Shown: piece by piece, positions 17,941 to 26,416 of the stretch
Layout of the letters: every line of letters begins with the position of its first letter
How positions within the stretch are numbered: position 1 is the first letter of the stretch
DNA from: Kocuria varians
GTDB lineage: Bacteria; Actinomycetota; Actinomycetes; Actinomycetales; Micrococcaceae
Assembly (NCBI RefSeq): GCF_006539885.1
Contig: NZ_BJNW01000004.1
Location: 62,001 to 126,000, forward strand
Length of the DNA: 64,000 bases
Direction of reading: 5' to 3'
The notes under the pieces: generated by a model
Seen by the model: the letters and a program-made list of their open reading frames with translations, nothing else
Database searches by the model: none
Told to the model about the DNA's origin: nothing
Program-made: the position numbers and the translations under genes

Positions 17941-18939
17941 GTGCGAAAGATCATCCCCGCCGGCACCACCGCCCTGGCCCTGTCCCTGCTGCTCACCGGA
18001 TGCGGTGGCGGCTCGGGCTGGGACTCCGTGAAGCTCTCCGGCGACCCGTCCGCGGGCACGGCCCCCTCGGTGTCCTTCGAGACCCCCATGAAGGTGGACG
18101 GCCCCCAGACCAAGGTGCTCAAGGAGGGCGAGGGTCAGGAGATCCACGAGGGCGACAACGTGATGCTCCAGGCCGCGCTCTACAAGGGCTCGGACGGCTC
18201 CTCGCTCGGGGAGACCTACAGCCAGGGCGCGGGCCAGGTGCTGACCCTCAACGACGAGCTCAAGAGCTCGCTGCCGGAGATGTACGAGGCCCTGACGAAG
18301 GCCAAGGAGGGGGAGATCATCGCGTACAGCACCCCCAAGACCAGCGGCGCGGCGGGGGAGAGCGGGGACGACTCCACCTCCGTGGAGGTCTACCAGGTGA
18401 CCAAGAAGATCCTGCCCTCGCTCAACGGGAAGATGAAGACCCCGGCCAAGGGCATGCCCGCCGTGACGCAGGACGACAAGGGCACCCCGACGATCGCCAA
18501 GCCCTCCGGCGCCGAGCCCACGGAGCTGAAGAAGGACGTGCTGATCGAGGGGGACGGGGACACCGTCAAGGCCTCCGACACCGTGATCGCCAACTACGTG
18601 GGCGTGCGCTGGGCGGACGGCAAGTCCTTCGACTCCTCCTACGAGAAGGGCACCCCGGCCTCGTTCCCCCTCACGGGCGTGATCGCAGGCTGGAAGGAGG
18701 GCCTGGAGGGTCAGAAGGTCGGTTCCCGCGTGGAGCTCGTGATCCCCACGGACAAGGCCTACGGCACGGAGAAGGAGCTCGGCAAGGACTCGCAGTACCC
18801 GGCCGGCTCCCTGGTGTTCGTCGTGGACATCCTGGGCACCACGCCCACCCCGAAGAGCGCGAGCTCGAGCCCCTCGGCGGCCGCGAGCTCCGGGGCCTCC
18901 CAGAGCGCGAGCCCGAAGGCGTCCTCCTCCGGCAAGTGA
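17941..18939 (+). CDS. FKBP-type peptidyl-prolyl isomerase lipoprotein
   Basis: A 332-residue exported lipoprotein. A basic N-terminus and a hydrophobic helix end in the lipobox LLLTGC (cysteine near residue 21), which anchors it on the outer face of the membrane. Residues about 200-305 form an FKBP domain: NYVGVRWADGKSFDSSYEKG, FPLTGVIAGWKEGLEG, RVELVIPTDKAYG and SLVFVVDILG. The region between is probably a degenerate second FKBP unit. The C-terminus is a Ser/Ala-rich tail. The GTG at 17941 is chosen because GAAAGG sits 10 bases upstream; an ATG at 17920 precedes that ribosome-binding site. It probably folds exported proteins. Confidence 0.88.
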   Translation: MRKIIPAGTTALALSLLLTGCGGGSGWDSVKLSGDPSAGTAPSVSFETPMKVDGPQTKVLKEGEGQEIHEGDNVMLQAALYKGSDGSSLGETYSQGAGQVLTLNDELKSSLPEMYEALTKAKEGEIIAYSTPKTSGAAGESGDDSTSVEVYQVTKKILPSLNGKMKTPAKGMPAVTQDDKGTPTIAKPSGAEPTELKKDVLIEGDGDTVKASDTVIANYVGVRWADGKSFDSSYEKGTPASFPLTGVIAGWKEGLEGQKVGSRVELVIPTDKAYGTEKELGKDSQYPAGSLVFVVDILGTTPTPKSASSSPSAAASSGASQSASPKASSSGK

Positions 18940-18947
18940 GACACGAC

Positions 18948-18953
18948 TACACT
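18948..18953 (+). promoter_or_regulatory. Putative -10 element (TACACT) of the cytoplasmic FKBP gene
   Basis: TACACT begins 9 bases after the FKBP lipoprotein stop and lies 50 bases before the next start. The downstream FKBP/pafBC unit may therefore have its own promoter. Confidence 0.5.
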
Positions 18954-19003
18954 GTGTCCTCGGCACGGCCCCGACCGGGGGCCCACGACGAAAGGTAGAG
19001 CCC

Positions 19004-19399
19004 GTGTCATTCGGACAGCGCAAGCTTGATCGTTCCAAGCCGGAGATCGACTTCCCCCAGGACCCGGTCCCCACCGAGCTGCGGATCGTGGACGAGATCC
19101 AGGGCACCGGCCGGGAGGCCAAGCCCGGGGACACCGTGTCGTGCCACTACGTGGGCGTGACGTACTCGGGCGGCGAGGAGTTCGACGCCTCCTGGAACCG
19201 CAACGAGCCCCTGGACTTCACCGTGGGTGTGGGCCAGGTCATCCAGGGCTGGGACCAGGGTCTGCTGGGCATGAAGGTGGGCGGGCGCCGTCGCCTGGAG
19301 ATTCCCTCGGAGCTGGCCTACGGCTCCCGAGGCGCCGGGTCCGTGATCGGCCCGGACGAGTCCCTGATCTTCGTGGTGGACCTGCTCGACGTCCGCTGA
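19004..19399 (+). CDS. Cytoplasmic FKBP-type peptidyl-prolyl cis-trans isomerase
   Basis: A 131-residue single FKBP domain without a signal peptide. YVGVTYSGGEEFDASWNRNEPLDFTVGVGQVIQGWDQG contains the Tyr, Asp, Phe, Val-Ile and Trp that line the proline pocket. LEIPSELAYGSRG and SLIFVVDLLDV complete the fold. GTG at 19004 follows GAAAGG. In actinobacteria this FKBP pair commonly precedes the pafBC genes. The stop codon is directly followed by the pafBC ATG, so the genes are translationally linked. Confidence 0.93.
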   Translation: MSFGQRKLDRSKPEIDFPQDPVPTELRIVDEIQGTGREAKPGDTVSCHYVGVTYSGGEEFDASWNRNEPLDFTVGVGQVIQGWDQGLLGMKVGGRRRLEIPSELAYGSRGAGSVIGPDESLIFVVDLLDVR

Positions 19400-21568
19400 A
19401 TGGCGCCCTCCACCGGGGCCGCGGCACGCCGTTCCACCACGGCGTCCGCCGAGCGCCTCCTGAACCTGTTGATCGCCCTGCTCGACCGCGAGTCCGGGTA
19501 CACGCGCGAGCAGCTGCGCGCGATCGTGCCCGGGTACGACCGTGCCGGGAACCAGGACGCCTTCGAGCGCATGTTCGAGCGCGACAAGGCGCACCTGCGC
19601 TCACTCGGGTACCCGGTGGAGGAGATCCCGGACGACGACCCCTGGGCCTCGGACGCCCAGCTCACGCCGCGCTACCGGGTGCCGCGCGGTTCCTACCGGC
19701 TGCCGCGTGTGCGCTTCAGCGCGGAGGAGTCCGCGGTGCTCGCGGTCGCGGCGGACGCGTGGAACGACGCCGCCCAGGACCGGCTGGCGCGCCGCGCGCT
19801 GGACAAGCTGGAGCCGGCGCTCAGCGGTGAGGCGGCCCCGGGCACGGACGTGCAGCCGACCGTGGCGGTTGCGGACCCCGCGTTCGAGCCGCTGCTCTCC
19901 GCGGTGCTCGCCCACCGCACCGTCCGCTTCGACTACGTGGACCGCACGGGCGCGTTCTCGCAGCGCACGGTGCAGCCGTGGGGCGTGGGCTCGCGCTACG
20001 GCGCGTGGTACCTGGCCGGGTGGGACGCCGATCGTCGCGCGCAGCGCACGTTCCGGCTCTCGCGGATTATCTCGGAGGTCGACGTCACGCGCGAGACGTT
20101 CGACCCGCCCCGCGACTTCTCCATGGGCGGTCAGCTCGCCCGCATGGTGAGCCAGCCGCCGCAGCTGTGCGTGGTCGCCCACGTGCGGGAGGGCGCGGGC
20201 CAGCTGCTGCGCCGGATTGCGGCCCCGGCCACGTCCCCCGCGTGGCGGGCTCCCCGGGGCTACGACGCCGTGGAGCTCGCCGTGCACGACACCGAGTCCG
20301 CGGCGGAGCAGGTGTGCGCGGCCGGACCGGACGCCGTCGTGCCCCGCGCGCCCGTGGCCGAGCCGGAGGCAGAGGGCCCCGTGCGCGCGGACACCCAGGT
20401 GGCCGTGGCCGACGCCGTCCAGCGTCGGCTCGAGGACGCCCGCGCGTTCCAGGCGCGCATGCCCGGCGTGCACGTGCAGTGGGGCAAGCAGCGCCGCCAG
20501 GGTGCGGCCAAGGCGAGCACCGAGCAGCACCTGGCCCGGCTGCTGCACATCGTGCGCCACGTCTACGCGCACCAGGGAGCGGAGCTGGAGGAGACCGCCC
20601 GGCACTTCGGCATCACGGACGCGGAGCTCGTCAACGACCTGCAGACACTGTTCGTCTGCGGGCGCCCCGGGCACCTGCCGGACCAGCTCATCGACGCCTC
20701 GTGGGACGACGGCCACATCTACCTGGGCAACGCGCAGGAGCTCTCCGAGCCCGTGCGGCTCACGGTCCCGGAGGCGAGCGCGCTGCTGATGGGCCTTCAG
20801 ACCCTGCAGGCCGTCCCGGGCGGCGACAGCCGGGTGGTGCGCTCGGCCATGCGCAAGGTCGCGACCGCCGCGGACGCCCTGCCGCTCGCGGACGCCCTCG
20901 ACGTCCCGGACGCGGACGCCGTGGCCGAGCCGCGGGACAGCGAGCTCGTGACGCAGCTGCGCCGGGCCATCGCAGAGCACCGGCGGGTGCGGCTGCGCTA
21001 CCTCGTGGCCTCGCGCGACGAGGTCACCGAACGACTCGTGGACCCGGCCCGCATGATCTTCTCGGACGGCCACCAGTACGTGCGCGGGTGGTGCCTGCAG
21101 GCGAACGCGCCGCGCACGTTCCGCACGGACCGGATCGTGGGCTGCGAGGACGCCGGCGAGGCCCAGGTGCACCCGCGCATGGACTCGGAGGTCCGCTCGA
21201 GCATCCAGCCCGCCAAGCGCCGCCCCGTGCAGGCCGTGGTGGTCACGGACCGCCGCGGGCGCTGGATCGTGGAGCACTACCACGCCAAGCGCCACGTGGA
21301 GGTCGAGGTGCCCGCGGCCGCCGGGGCGGACGGGTCAGAGCACGACGACGCCGGGCGGGACCGCCCGCACGACGGTGCCCGTCCGCGCTCGGCCCGCGGT
21401 CCGCGGCCGCTGCCGGAGTACGTGGCGGCGGAGGTGGACTTCCCCACGCTCGACGCGCTGTCCTCGCTGGTCACCCGTCACGCGGGCCACGTGGGCGTCG
21501 TCTCCCCGCCGGAGGCGGTGGCCGCGGTCGAACAGTGGTTGGAGAGCAGCGGCACAGCCGACACATAG
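19400..21568 (+). CDS. pafBC: PafB-PafC fusion, WYL-domain transcriptional activator of the DNA-damage response
   Basis: A 722-residue fusion of the two proteins that are separate PafB and PafC in mycobacteria. The N-half has a winged-helix domain (about 15-95) and a WYL domain (VRFDYVDRTG, QPWGVGSRYGAWYLAGWD). The C-half repeats the plan: helix-turn-helix around residues 375-430 and a second WYL domain (VRLRYLVASRDEVTERLVDPARMIF, RTFRTDRIVG). In mycobacteria PafBC activates most DNA-damage genes independently of LexA. The ligand is thought to be single-stranded DNA bound by WYL. Fused forms occur in Arthrobacter relatives. A hydrophilic insert near residue 650 contains a copy of the 11-base repeat. 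ATG directly abuts the preceding stop. Confidence 0.92.
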   Translation: MAPSTGAAARRSTTASAERLLNLLIALLDRESGYTREQLRAIVPGYDRAGNQDAFERMFERDKAHLRSLGYPVEEIPDDDPWASDAQLTPRYRVPRGSYRLPRVRFSAEESAVLAVAADAWNDAAQDRLARRALDKLEPALSGEAAPGTDVQPTVAVADPAFEPLLSAVLAHRTVRFDYVDRTGAFSQRTVQPWGVGSRYGAWYLAGWDADRRAQRTFRLSRIISEVDVTRETFDPPRDFSMGGQLARMVSQPPQLCVVAHVREGAGQLLRRIAAPATSPAWRAPRGYDAVELAVHDTESAAEQVCAAGPDAVVPRAPVAEPEAEGPVRADTQVAVADAVQRRLEDARAFQARMPGVHVQWGKQRRQGAAKASTEQHLARLLHIVRHVYAHQGAELEETARHFGITDAELVNDLQTLFVCGRPGHLPDQLIDASWDDGHIYLGNAQELSEPVRLTVPEASALLMGLQTLQAVPGGDSRVVRSAMRKVATAADALPLADALDVPDADAVAEPRDSELVTQLRRAIAEHRRVRLRYLVASRDEVTERLVDPARMIFSDGHQYVRGWCLQANAPRTFRTDRIVGCEDAGEAQVHPRMDSEVRSSIQPAKRRPVQAVVVTDRRGRWIVEHYHAKRHVEVEVPAAAGADGSEHDDAGRDRPHDGARPRSARGPRPLPEYVAAEVDFPTLDALSSLVTRHAGHVGVVSPPEAVAAVEQWLESSGTADT
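21342..21352 (-). repeat. Coding copy of the 11-base repeat in pafBC
   Basis: Exact ACGACGACGCC within a disordered linker near residue 650. Confidence 0.5.
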
Positions 21569-21579
21569 GCACGCCCGCC

Positions 21580-21585
21580 TATACT
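21580..21585 (+). promoter_or_regulatory. Leaderless -10 element (TATACT) before the small membrane-protein gene and tatA
   Basis: TATACT is followed by 6 bases and the ATG at 21592. No ribosome-binding site is present. It would also serve tatA. Confidence 0.6.
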
Positions 21586-21591
21586 GGAGCC

Positions 21592-21972
21592 ATGCTCTGG
21601 TGGATGTGGGTCCTGCTGTGGACCGTGGTGGTCCTCGGCAGCGCCGCGTTCCTCGGTGCGCTCGGCTACCGGGTCCTGACCCGTCAGATCCTGCCGGCAC
21701 TGGACGTCCTCGAACGGACGGCCACGGACTTCCCGCAGCGGTGGAACGCCGCCGTGGAGGGCCAGCCGGCGCCCCTGCGCACACCCGCACCATCCGCCGT
21801 GTTCACACCCGTGCACGACACCCGCGCCGCGTACCGCAGCGGCCGCGACCAACGACAGACGGCCCGGCTCATCCGCAGGATGCAGCGCAAGGAGGCCCAG
21901 GGACTGCCACAGCGGTACCGGGACCTGATCCGGGCCGAACAGAAAGGACTCCGCCATGGGCCGCTTGGTTGA
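21592..21972 (+). CDS. Small membrane-anchored protein of unknown function upstream of tatA
   Basis: A 126-residue protein. One N-terminal transmembrane helix (about residues 3-27, rich in Trp, Val and Leu) is followed by a basic hydrophilic domain with an Arg/Gln-rich helix ([21 protein letters not shown]). I do not recognise a family. It begins leaderless at 21592 and overlaps tatA by 17 bases, so it is cotranscribed and probably translationally coupled with tatA. A role near the Tat translocon is possible but unproven. Confidence 0.8.
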   Translation: MLWWMWVLLWTVVVLGSAAFLGALGYRVLTRQILPALDVLERTATDFPQRWNAAVEGQPAPLRTPAPSAVFTPVHDTRAAYRSGRDQRQTARLIRRMQRKEAQGLPQRYRDLIRAEQKGLRHGPLG

Positions 21973-22363
21973 AAGCCCCGTCACCGTCATCCTGATCCTC
22001 GTGGTCATCCTGCTGCTCTTCGGCGCTCCGAAGCTGCCCGGCATGGCCCGCAGCCTGGGTCAGTCCATGCGCATCTTCAAGTCCGAGGTCAAGGAGATGA
22101 AGCGCGACGACGAGCCCACCGTGACCGTGAACGGCCAGCCGGTCGCCAACGGTCAGACCGTGGCCGGTGCCACCGGGCACACCGCCCCTGCGCAGGGCAC
22201 CACGGCTCCGGCCGCGCCCCAGACCGCTGCCCCCCAGGCCACTGCTCCTCAGACCGTTGCCCCTCAGCAGCCGGTTGCACAGGACCCCGCGGTGACCCCG
22301 CAGCAGGGCGCCCCGGTGCAGTCCACCCCGGTCGTGGACCAGAACCAGCGTCCCACCGCCTGA
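21956..22363 (+). CDS. tatA: Twin-arginine translocase subunit TatA
   Basis: A 135-residue TatA/E protein. A short N-terminal membrane helix ([14 protein letters not shown], about residues 9-22) leads into the [27 protein letters not shown] hinge and amphipathic helix, the diagnostic pattern for this pore-forming subunit. Residues 55-135 form a Pro/Gln/Thr/Ala-rich tail, longer than in most TatA proteins. GAAAGGA precedes the ATG. tatC follows 100 bases downstream, but a strong hairpin lies between them, which may lower tatC expression relative to tatA. Confidence 0.95.
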   Translation: MGRLVESPVTVILILVVILLLFGAPKLPGMARSLGQSMRIFKSEVKEMKRDDEPTVTVNGQPVANGQTVAGATGHTAPAQGTTAPAAPQTAAPQATAPQTVAPQQPVAQDPAVTPQQGAPVQSTPVVDQNQRPTA

Positions 22364-22395
22364 GCGGCGCAGGACCGTCAGACCTCGCGTGAACC

Positions 22396-22421
22396 GGGGC
22401 CGAGCCGCCCGGCTCGGCCCC
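22396..22421 (+). terminator. Hairpin between tatA and tatC
   Basis: Perfect 12-base arms (22396-22407 and 22410-22421) with a 2-base CC loop, followed by GTTCCGT. It may be a partial terminator setting TatA excess over TatC. Confidence 0.65.
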
Positions 22422-22463
22422 GTTCCGTCAGAGGACCTCGTTCGTCAGAGAGGCCAGTGAGCC

Positions 22464-23375
22464 ATGTCCAGCCCCGAGCCCGGGACCGCCGCACCCTCCG
22501 CGCGGCAGCAGCGCAGGTTGCGGAAGAAGGCCACCTCGCGGCGTCGCAATCCCCAGGCGGAGATGGCGCTGAAGGAGCACCTGCGGGAGCTGCGCAACCG
22601 GCTCATCAAGTCCGGGGTGGCCACGGTGCTGTGCGCCGTGCTCGGGTTCATGGCCTACGAGCCGTTCATGCAGTACATCACCGAGCCGCTGCAGCGCCTC
22701 GCGGCGTCCGGGCGCACGGCGACCATCAACTACTCGTCCGTGGGCGGCTCGTTCAACATCATGGTCGAGGTCTCCCTGGTGCTGGGGCTGATCTTCGCCT
22801 CCCCGGTGTGGCTCTACCAGATGTGGGCGTTCATCACCCCCGCGCTGCACAAGAACGAGCGCAGGTACGCGTTGGGCTTCCTGGCCGCGGCCATCCCGCT
22901 GTTCCTGGGTGGCTGCGTGATGGCCACGGCCGCACTGCCCGCCGCGGTCTACGCCCTGACCGCGTTCACCCCGGAGGGCGGGGCGAACTTCGTGGAGGCG
23001 AACGTCTACCTGCGCTTCTTCCTCCAGCTGATCCTCACGTTCGGCATCTCGTGCGTGGTGCCCGTGCTGCTCGTGGGGCTGAACATGATGGGCCTGTTGG
23101 CCGGGCGCACCGTGCTGAAGGCATGGCGGATCGTGGTGGTGATCGTGCTCGTGATCTCCGCGATGGCCGCCCCCGGCCCGGACCCGGTGACCATGCTCTA
23201 CCTGGCCGTCCCGCTGCTGCTGCTGTTCTTCGTGGCCGCGGGGCTGTGCCTGCTCCTGGACCGGCGTCGGGCGAAGAAGGCCGCCAAGCAGGCCGCCGCG
23301 ACCGGCGCGAGCGCGGACCGCGGCACCTCCGCGGACGCCCTGCGGTCCATGGGCAGCACCGCGGTCGAGGACTGA
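22464..23375 (+). CDS. tatC: Twin-arginine translocase subunit TatC
   Basis: A 303-residue polytopic membrane protein that recognises twin-arginine signal peptides. A basic N-terminal extension of about 30 residues precedes the conserved EHLRELRNRLIKS motif. The first periplasmic loop includes PLQRL, and FASPVWLYQMWAFITPALHKNERR is the second signature. Six hydrophobic helices follow; the charged C-terminus is cytoplasmic. It starts 42 bases after the tatA-tatC hairpin and ends 42 bases before the leaderless helicase start. Confidence 0.96.
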   Translation: MSSPEPGTAAPSARQQRRLRKKATSRRRNPQAEMALKEHLRELRNRLIKSGVATVLCAVLGFMAYEPFMQYITEPLQRLAASGRTATINYSSVGGSFNIMVEVSLVLGLIFASPVWLYQMWAFITPALHKNERRYALGFLAAAIPLFLGGCVMATAALPAAVYALTAFTPEGGANFVEANVYLRFFLQLILTFGISCVVPVLLVGLNMMGLLAGRTVLKAWRIVVVIVLVISAMAAPGPDPVTMLYLAVPLLLLFFVAAGLCLLLDRRRAKKAAKQAAATGASADRGTSADALRSMGSTAVED

Positions 23376-23404
23376 GCCCGGGCGGCGGTGTCCGAGGCAC
23401 CGCG

Positions 23405-23410
23405 TAGACT
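23405..23410 (+). promoter_or_regulatory. Leaderless -10 element (TAGACT) of the helicase gene
   Basis: TAGACT is followed by 7 bases and the ATG at 23418. It supports the start MSSPAERY and argues against the upstream in-frame ATG at 23388. Confidence 0.6.
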
Positions 23411-23417
23411 GGGGGAC

Positions 23418-26243
23418 ATGTCTTCTCCCGCCGAACGGTACCTGGCCGCCAAGGCACGCACGGCCCACGCGGAGACCCAGCTCGCGGCTTTCGAGCAGAC
23501 GCTGGACTTCGAGCTGGACCCCTTCCAGATCCAGGGCTGCCGCGCCCTCGAGGAGGGCCGCGGTGTGCTCGTGGCCGCCCCCACCGGAGCCGGAAAGACG
23601 GTGGTGGGGGAGTTCGCCATCCACCTGGCGCTGGCGGCCGGCCGCAAGGCCTTCTACACGACCCCCATCAAGGCGCTGAGCAACCAGAAGTTCCACGAGT
23701 TCTCCCGGCGCTGGGGCGCCGAGCGCGTGGGTCTGCTCACCGGGGACACGTCCGTGAACTCGGAGGCGGACGTGGTGGTGATGACCACCGAGGTGCTGCG
23801 CAACATGCTCTACGCGGGCTCTGCCACCCTGGCGAACCTGGGTTTCGTGGTCATGGACGAGGTGCACTACCTCGCGGACCGCTTCCGCGGCGCCGTCTGG
23901 GAAGAGGTCATCATCCACCTGCCGGACTACGTGCAGCTGGCCTCGCTGTCCGCCACGGTGTCCAACGCGGAGGAGTTCGGGGCGTGGCTGGGCGACGTGC
24001 GCGGTGCCACGGACGTGGTGGTCTCCGAGCACCGCCCGGTGCCCCTGTGGCAGCACGTGCAGGTGGGCCCGCAGCTGATGGACCTCTTCGTGGACGACAC
24101 CACCGTGGAGGAGGCCGCCCGGCGGCGGTCGGACAAGCACCGCGACGAGCCGGAGGTCAACCCGGAGCTGCTGCGCCTGTTCCGCGCCCAGCACCCCCGT
24201 GGCGGTCGTGCGGGCGGCCGGGGCCCCGGTCACCGCAACCGCCGACGCGGCGGACGGCCCCAGGACTCGCGCCCGGCGCGGCAGGACCGGGTCTCGCGGC
24301 CGCACCTGCTGCGCCGCCTCGACGCCGAGGCGCTGCTGCCGGCCATCACCTTCATCTTCTCGCGCGCCGGGTGCGACGCCGCCGTGGGCCAGTGCGTGGC
24401 CGCGGACCTGTGGCTCACCACCCCGCAGGAGCAGCGCACCATCCGGGCGTTCGCCGCGGAGGCCACGGCGCACATGTCCACCGCGGACCTCGCAGCGCTG
24501 AACTACGAGGACTGGTACGACGGCCTGGTCCGGGGCATCTCCGCCCACCACGCGGGCATGCTGCCCGTCTTCAAGGAGGTGGTCGAGCAGCTCTTCGCCG
24601 AGGGGCTCATCAAGGCGGTCTTCGCGACCGAGACCCTGGCGCTGGGGATCAACATGCCCGCGCGCTCCGTGGTGCTCGAGCGCCTGGACAAGTTCAACGG
24701 CGAGGCCCGGGTGGACATCACCCCGGGGGAGTACACGCAGCTCACCGGCCGCGCGGGCCGCCGGGGGATCGACGTCGAGGGCCACGCGGTGGTGCTGTGG
24801 CGCGACGGCATGAACCCCCAGGCCGTGGCCGGTCTGGCCTCCACGCGCACGTACCCGCTGAACTCGAGCTTCCGCCCCACGTACAACATGTCCACGAACC
24901 TGATCGCGCGCTACGGCGCCAAGCGTTCGCGCTCGATCCTCGAGACCTCGTTCGCGCAGTTCCAGGCGGACCGCTCGGTTGTGGGGATCGCCAAGCGGGT
25001 GCGGTCCCAGGAGAAGACCCTAGAGGCGTACCGCGAGGCCATGTCCTGCCACCTGGGGGACTTCTCCCAGTACGCCGAGCTGCGCCGCGAGCTGGCGGCC
25101 GAGGAGAAGTCCGCGAGCAAGTCCCGTTCCGCCCGGCAGCGCAACGACGCCGCGGCTTCCCTGCAGGACCTGCTGCCCGGGGACGTCGTGGAGATCCCGC
25201 ACGGCCGCAACGCCGGGTGGGCCGTGGTGCTGCGGGCGGACGCGCACCCGTTCGACCCGCGACCGCACATCCTCACGGTGGACGGCAAGATGCGCCGGGC
25301 CGGCGTGAACGACCTCGACGGCTCCCTGCAGCCGGAGTCCCGCATCCGGATCCCCAAGCACTTCTCGGGCAAGTCGCCCCAGGAGCGTAAGGACCTCGCG
25401 GCCACGGTGCGGGCGGCGCTGCGCGAGCACCGGCCCGCGCGCAGCGGTTCGGGCGGACACACCATCCGCTTCGACCGTGGCACCTCCGCGCGGGACCACC
25501 GCATCGAGGAGCTGCGCCGGCGGCTGCGCTCCCACCCGTGCCACGGCTGCTCGGACCGTGAGCAGCACGCCCGCTGGGCGGAGCGGGCGTGGAAGCTCGA
25601 GAAGGACACGCAGGCGCTGCGCAAGCAGATCGCCGGGCGCACCGGCAGCATCGCGGCCACGTTCGACCGCGTGTGCGCCGTGCTCACACGCTTCGACTAC
25701 CTCGCCCCGGACGAGTCCGGGCACCTGGCACCGACCCCTGCGGGTGAGCAGCTGCGTCGGCTCTACGGGGAACGGGACCTGCTGCTCGCGCTCTCCCTGC
25801 GGGACGGCTTCCTGGACGGCCTGGACGCGCCAGGTCTCGCCGGCGTGATGACCACGCTCGTGTACCAGCCGCGCCGGGAGGACCAGGGGACCAGGCCCCA
25901 CCTGCCCACCGCGCACATGCAGGCGGCGGTGCAGACCCTGCAGGACAACTGGTCCGTGCTCAGCGCGGCGGAGGCGGAGCAGCGCCTGCCGCTGACCGCC
26001 GCACCGGAGCAGGGTCTCGCGGAGGCCATGTACCGGTGGGCGCGCGGCGCCACGCTCACACGCACGCTCACCGGAACGGACCTGGCCGCCGGGGACTTCG
26101 TGCGCTGGGCGAAGCAGACCATCGACGTCCTCGACCAGCTGCGCGGCGTGAGCGGGATCGACACCGAGCTGCGGGAGACGGCCCACCAGGCGATCGAGGC
26201 CGTACGACGCGGCGTGGTCGAGTACAGCGTCTTCGAGCAGTAG
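23418..26243 (+). CDS. Ski2/Mtr4-like DEVH-box RNA helicase (HelY type)
   Basis: A 941-residue superfamily 2 helicase. Motif I APTGAGKT is near residues 54-61, then TTPIKALSNQK (Ia). Motif II is the DEVH of VVMDEVHYLADR, and SLSATVSN is motif III. An Arg/Gly-rich insert (about residues 255-295) separates the RecA domains. ETLALGINMPARSVV, GEYTQLTGRAGRRGID (motifs V and VI) and a long C-terminal domain with a PCHGC motif follow. Actinobacterial HelY proteins resemble archaeal Hel308 and eukaryotic Ski2; a role in RNA turnover is likely but unproven. Its place after tatA-tatC is conserved in actinobacteria. Confidence 0.9.
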   Translation: MSSPAERYLAAKARTAHAETQLAAFEQTLDFELDPFQIQGCRALEEGRGVLVAAPTGAGKTVVGEFAIHLALAAGRKAFYTTPIKALSNQKFHEFSRRWGAERVGLLTGDTSVNSEADVVVMTTEVLRNMLYAGSATLANLGFVVMDEVHYLADRFRGAVWEEVIIHLPDYVQLASLSATVSNAEEFGAWLGDVRGATDVVVSEHRPVPLWQHVQVGPQLMDLFVDDTTVEEAARRRSDKHRDEPEVNPELLRLFRAQHPRGGRAGGRGPGHRNRRRGGRPQDSRPARQDRVSRPHLLRRLDAEALLPAITFIFSRAGCDAAVGQCVAADLWLTTPQEQRTIRAFAAEATAHMSTADLAALNYEDWYDGLVRGISAHHAGMLPVFKEVVEQLFAEGLIKAVFATETLALGINMPARSVVLERLDKFNGEARVDITPGEYTQLTGRAGRRGIDVEGHAVVLWRDGMNPQAVAGLASTRTYPLNSSFRPTYNMSTNLIARYGAKRSRSILETSFAQFQADRSVVGIAKRVRSQEKTLEAYREAMSCHLGDFSQYAELRRELAAEEKSASKSRSARQRNDAAASLQDLLPGDVVEIPHGRNAGWAVVLRADAHPFDPRPHILTVDGKMRRAGVNDLDGSLQPESRIRIPKHFSGKSPQERKDLAATVRAALREHRPARSGSGGHTIRFDRGTSARDHRIEELRRRLRSHPCHGCSDREQHARWAERAWKLEKDTQALRKQIAGRTGSIAATFDRVCAVLTRFDYLAPDESGHLAPTPAGEQLRRLYGERDLLLALSLRDGFLDGLDAPGLAGVMTTLVYQPRREDQGTRPHLPTAHMQAAVQTLQDNWSVLSAAEAEQRLPLTAAPEQGLAEAMYRWARGATLTRTLTGTDLAAGDFVRWAKQTIDVLDQLRGVSGIDTELRETAHQAIEAVRRGVVEYSVFEQ

Positions 26244-26416
26244 CGTCCGGGTCGAGCAGCACCCCGGTCGGGCACCGGGGCGGCCCGGCGCCAGGTCGAC
26301 CGGAGCACCAGGACGGCCCGGCGCGGCTCGGCAGAGCACACCCCCGCAGGTCACCGAGCCCGCGGGACCTGAATCATCAGCCCCGGTGGCCCACGCCGCC
26401 GGACGGAAGGAGTCAC

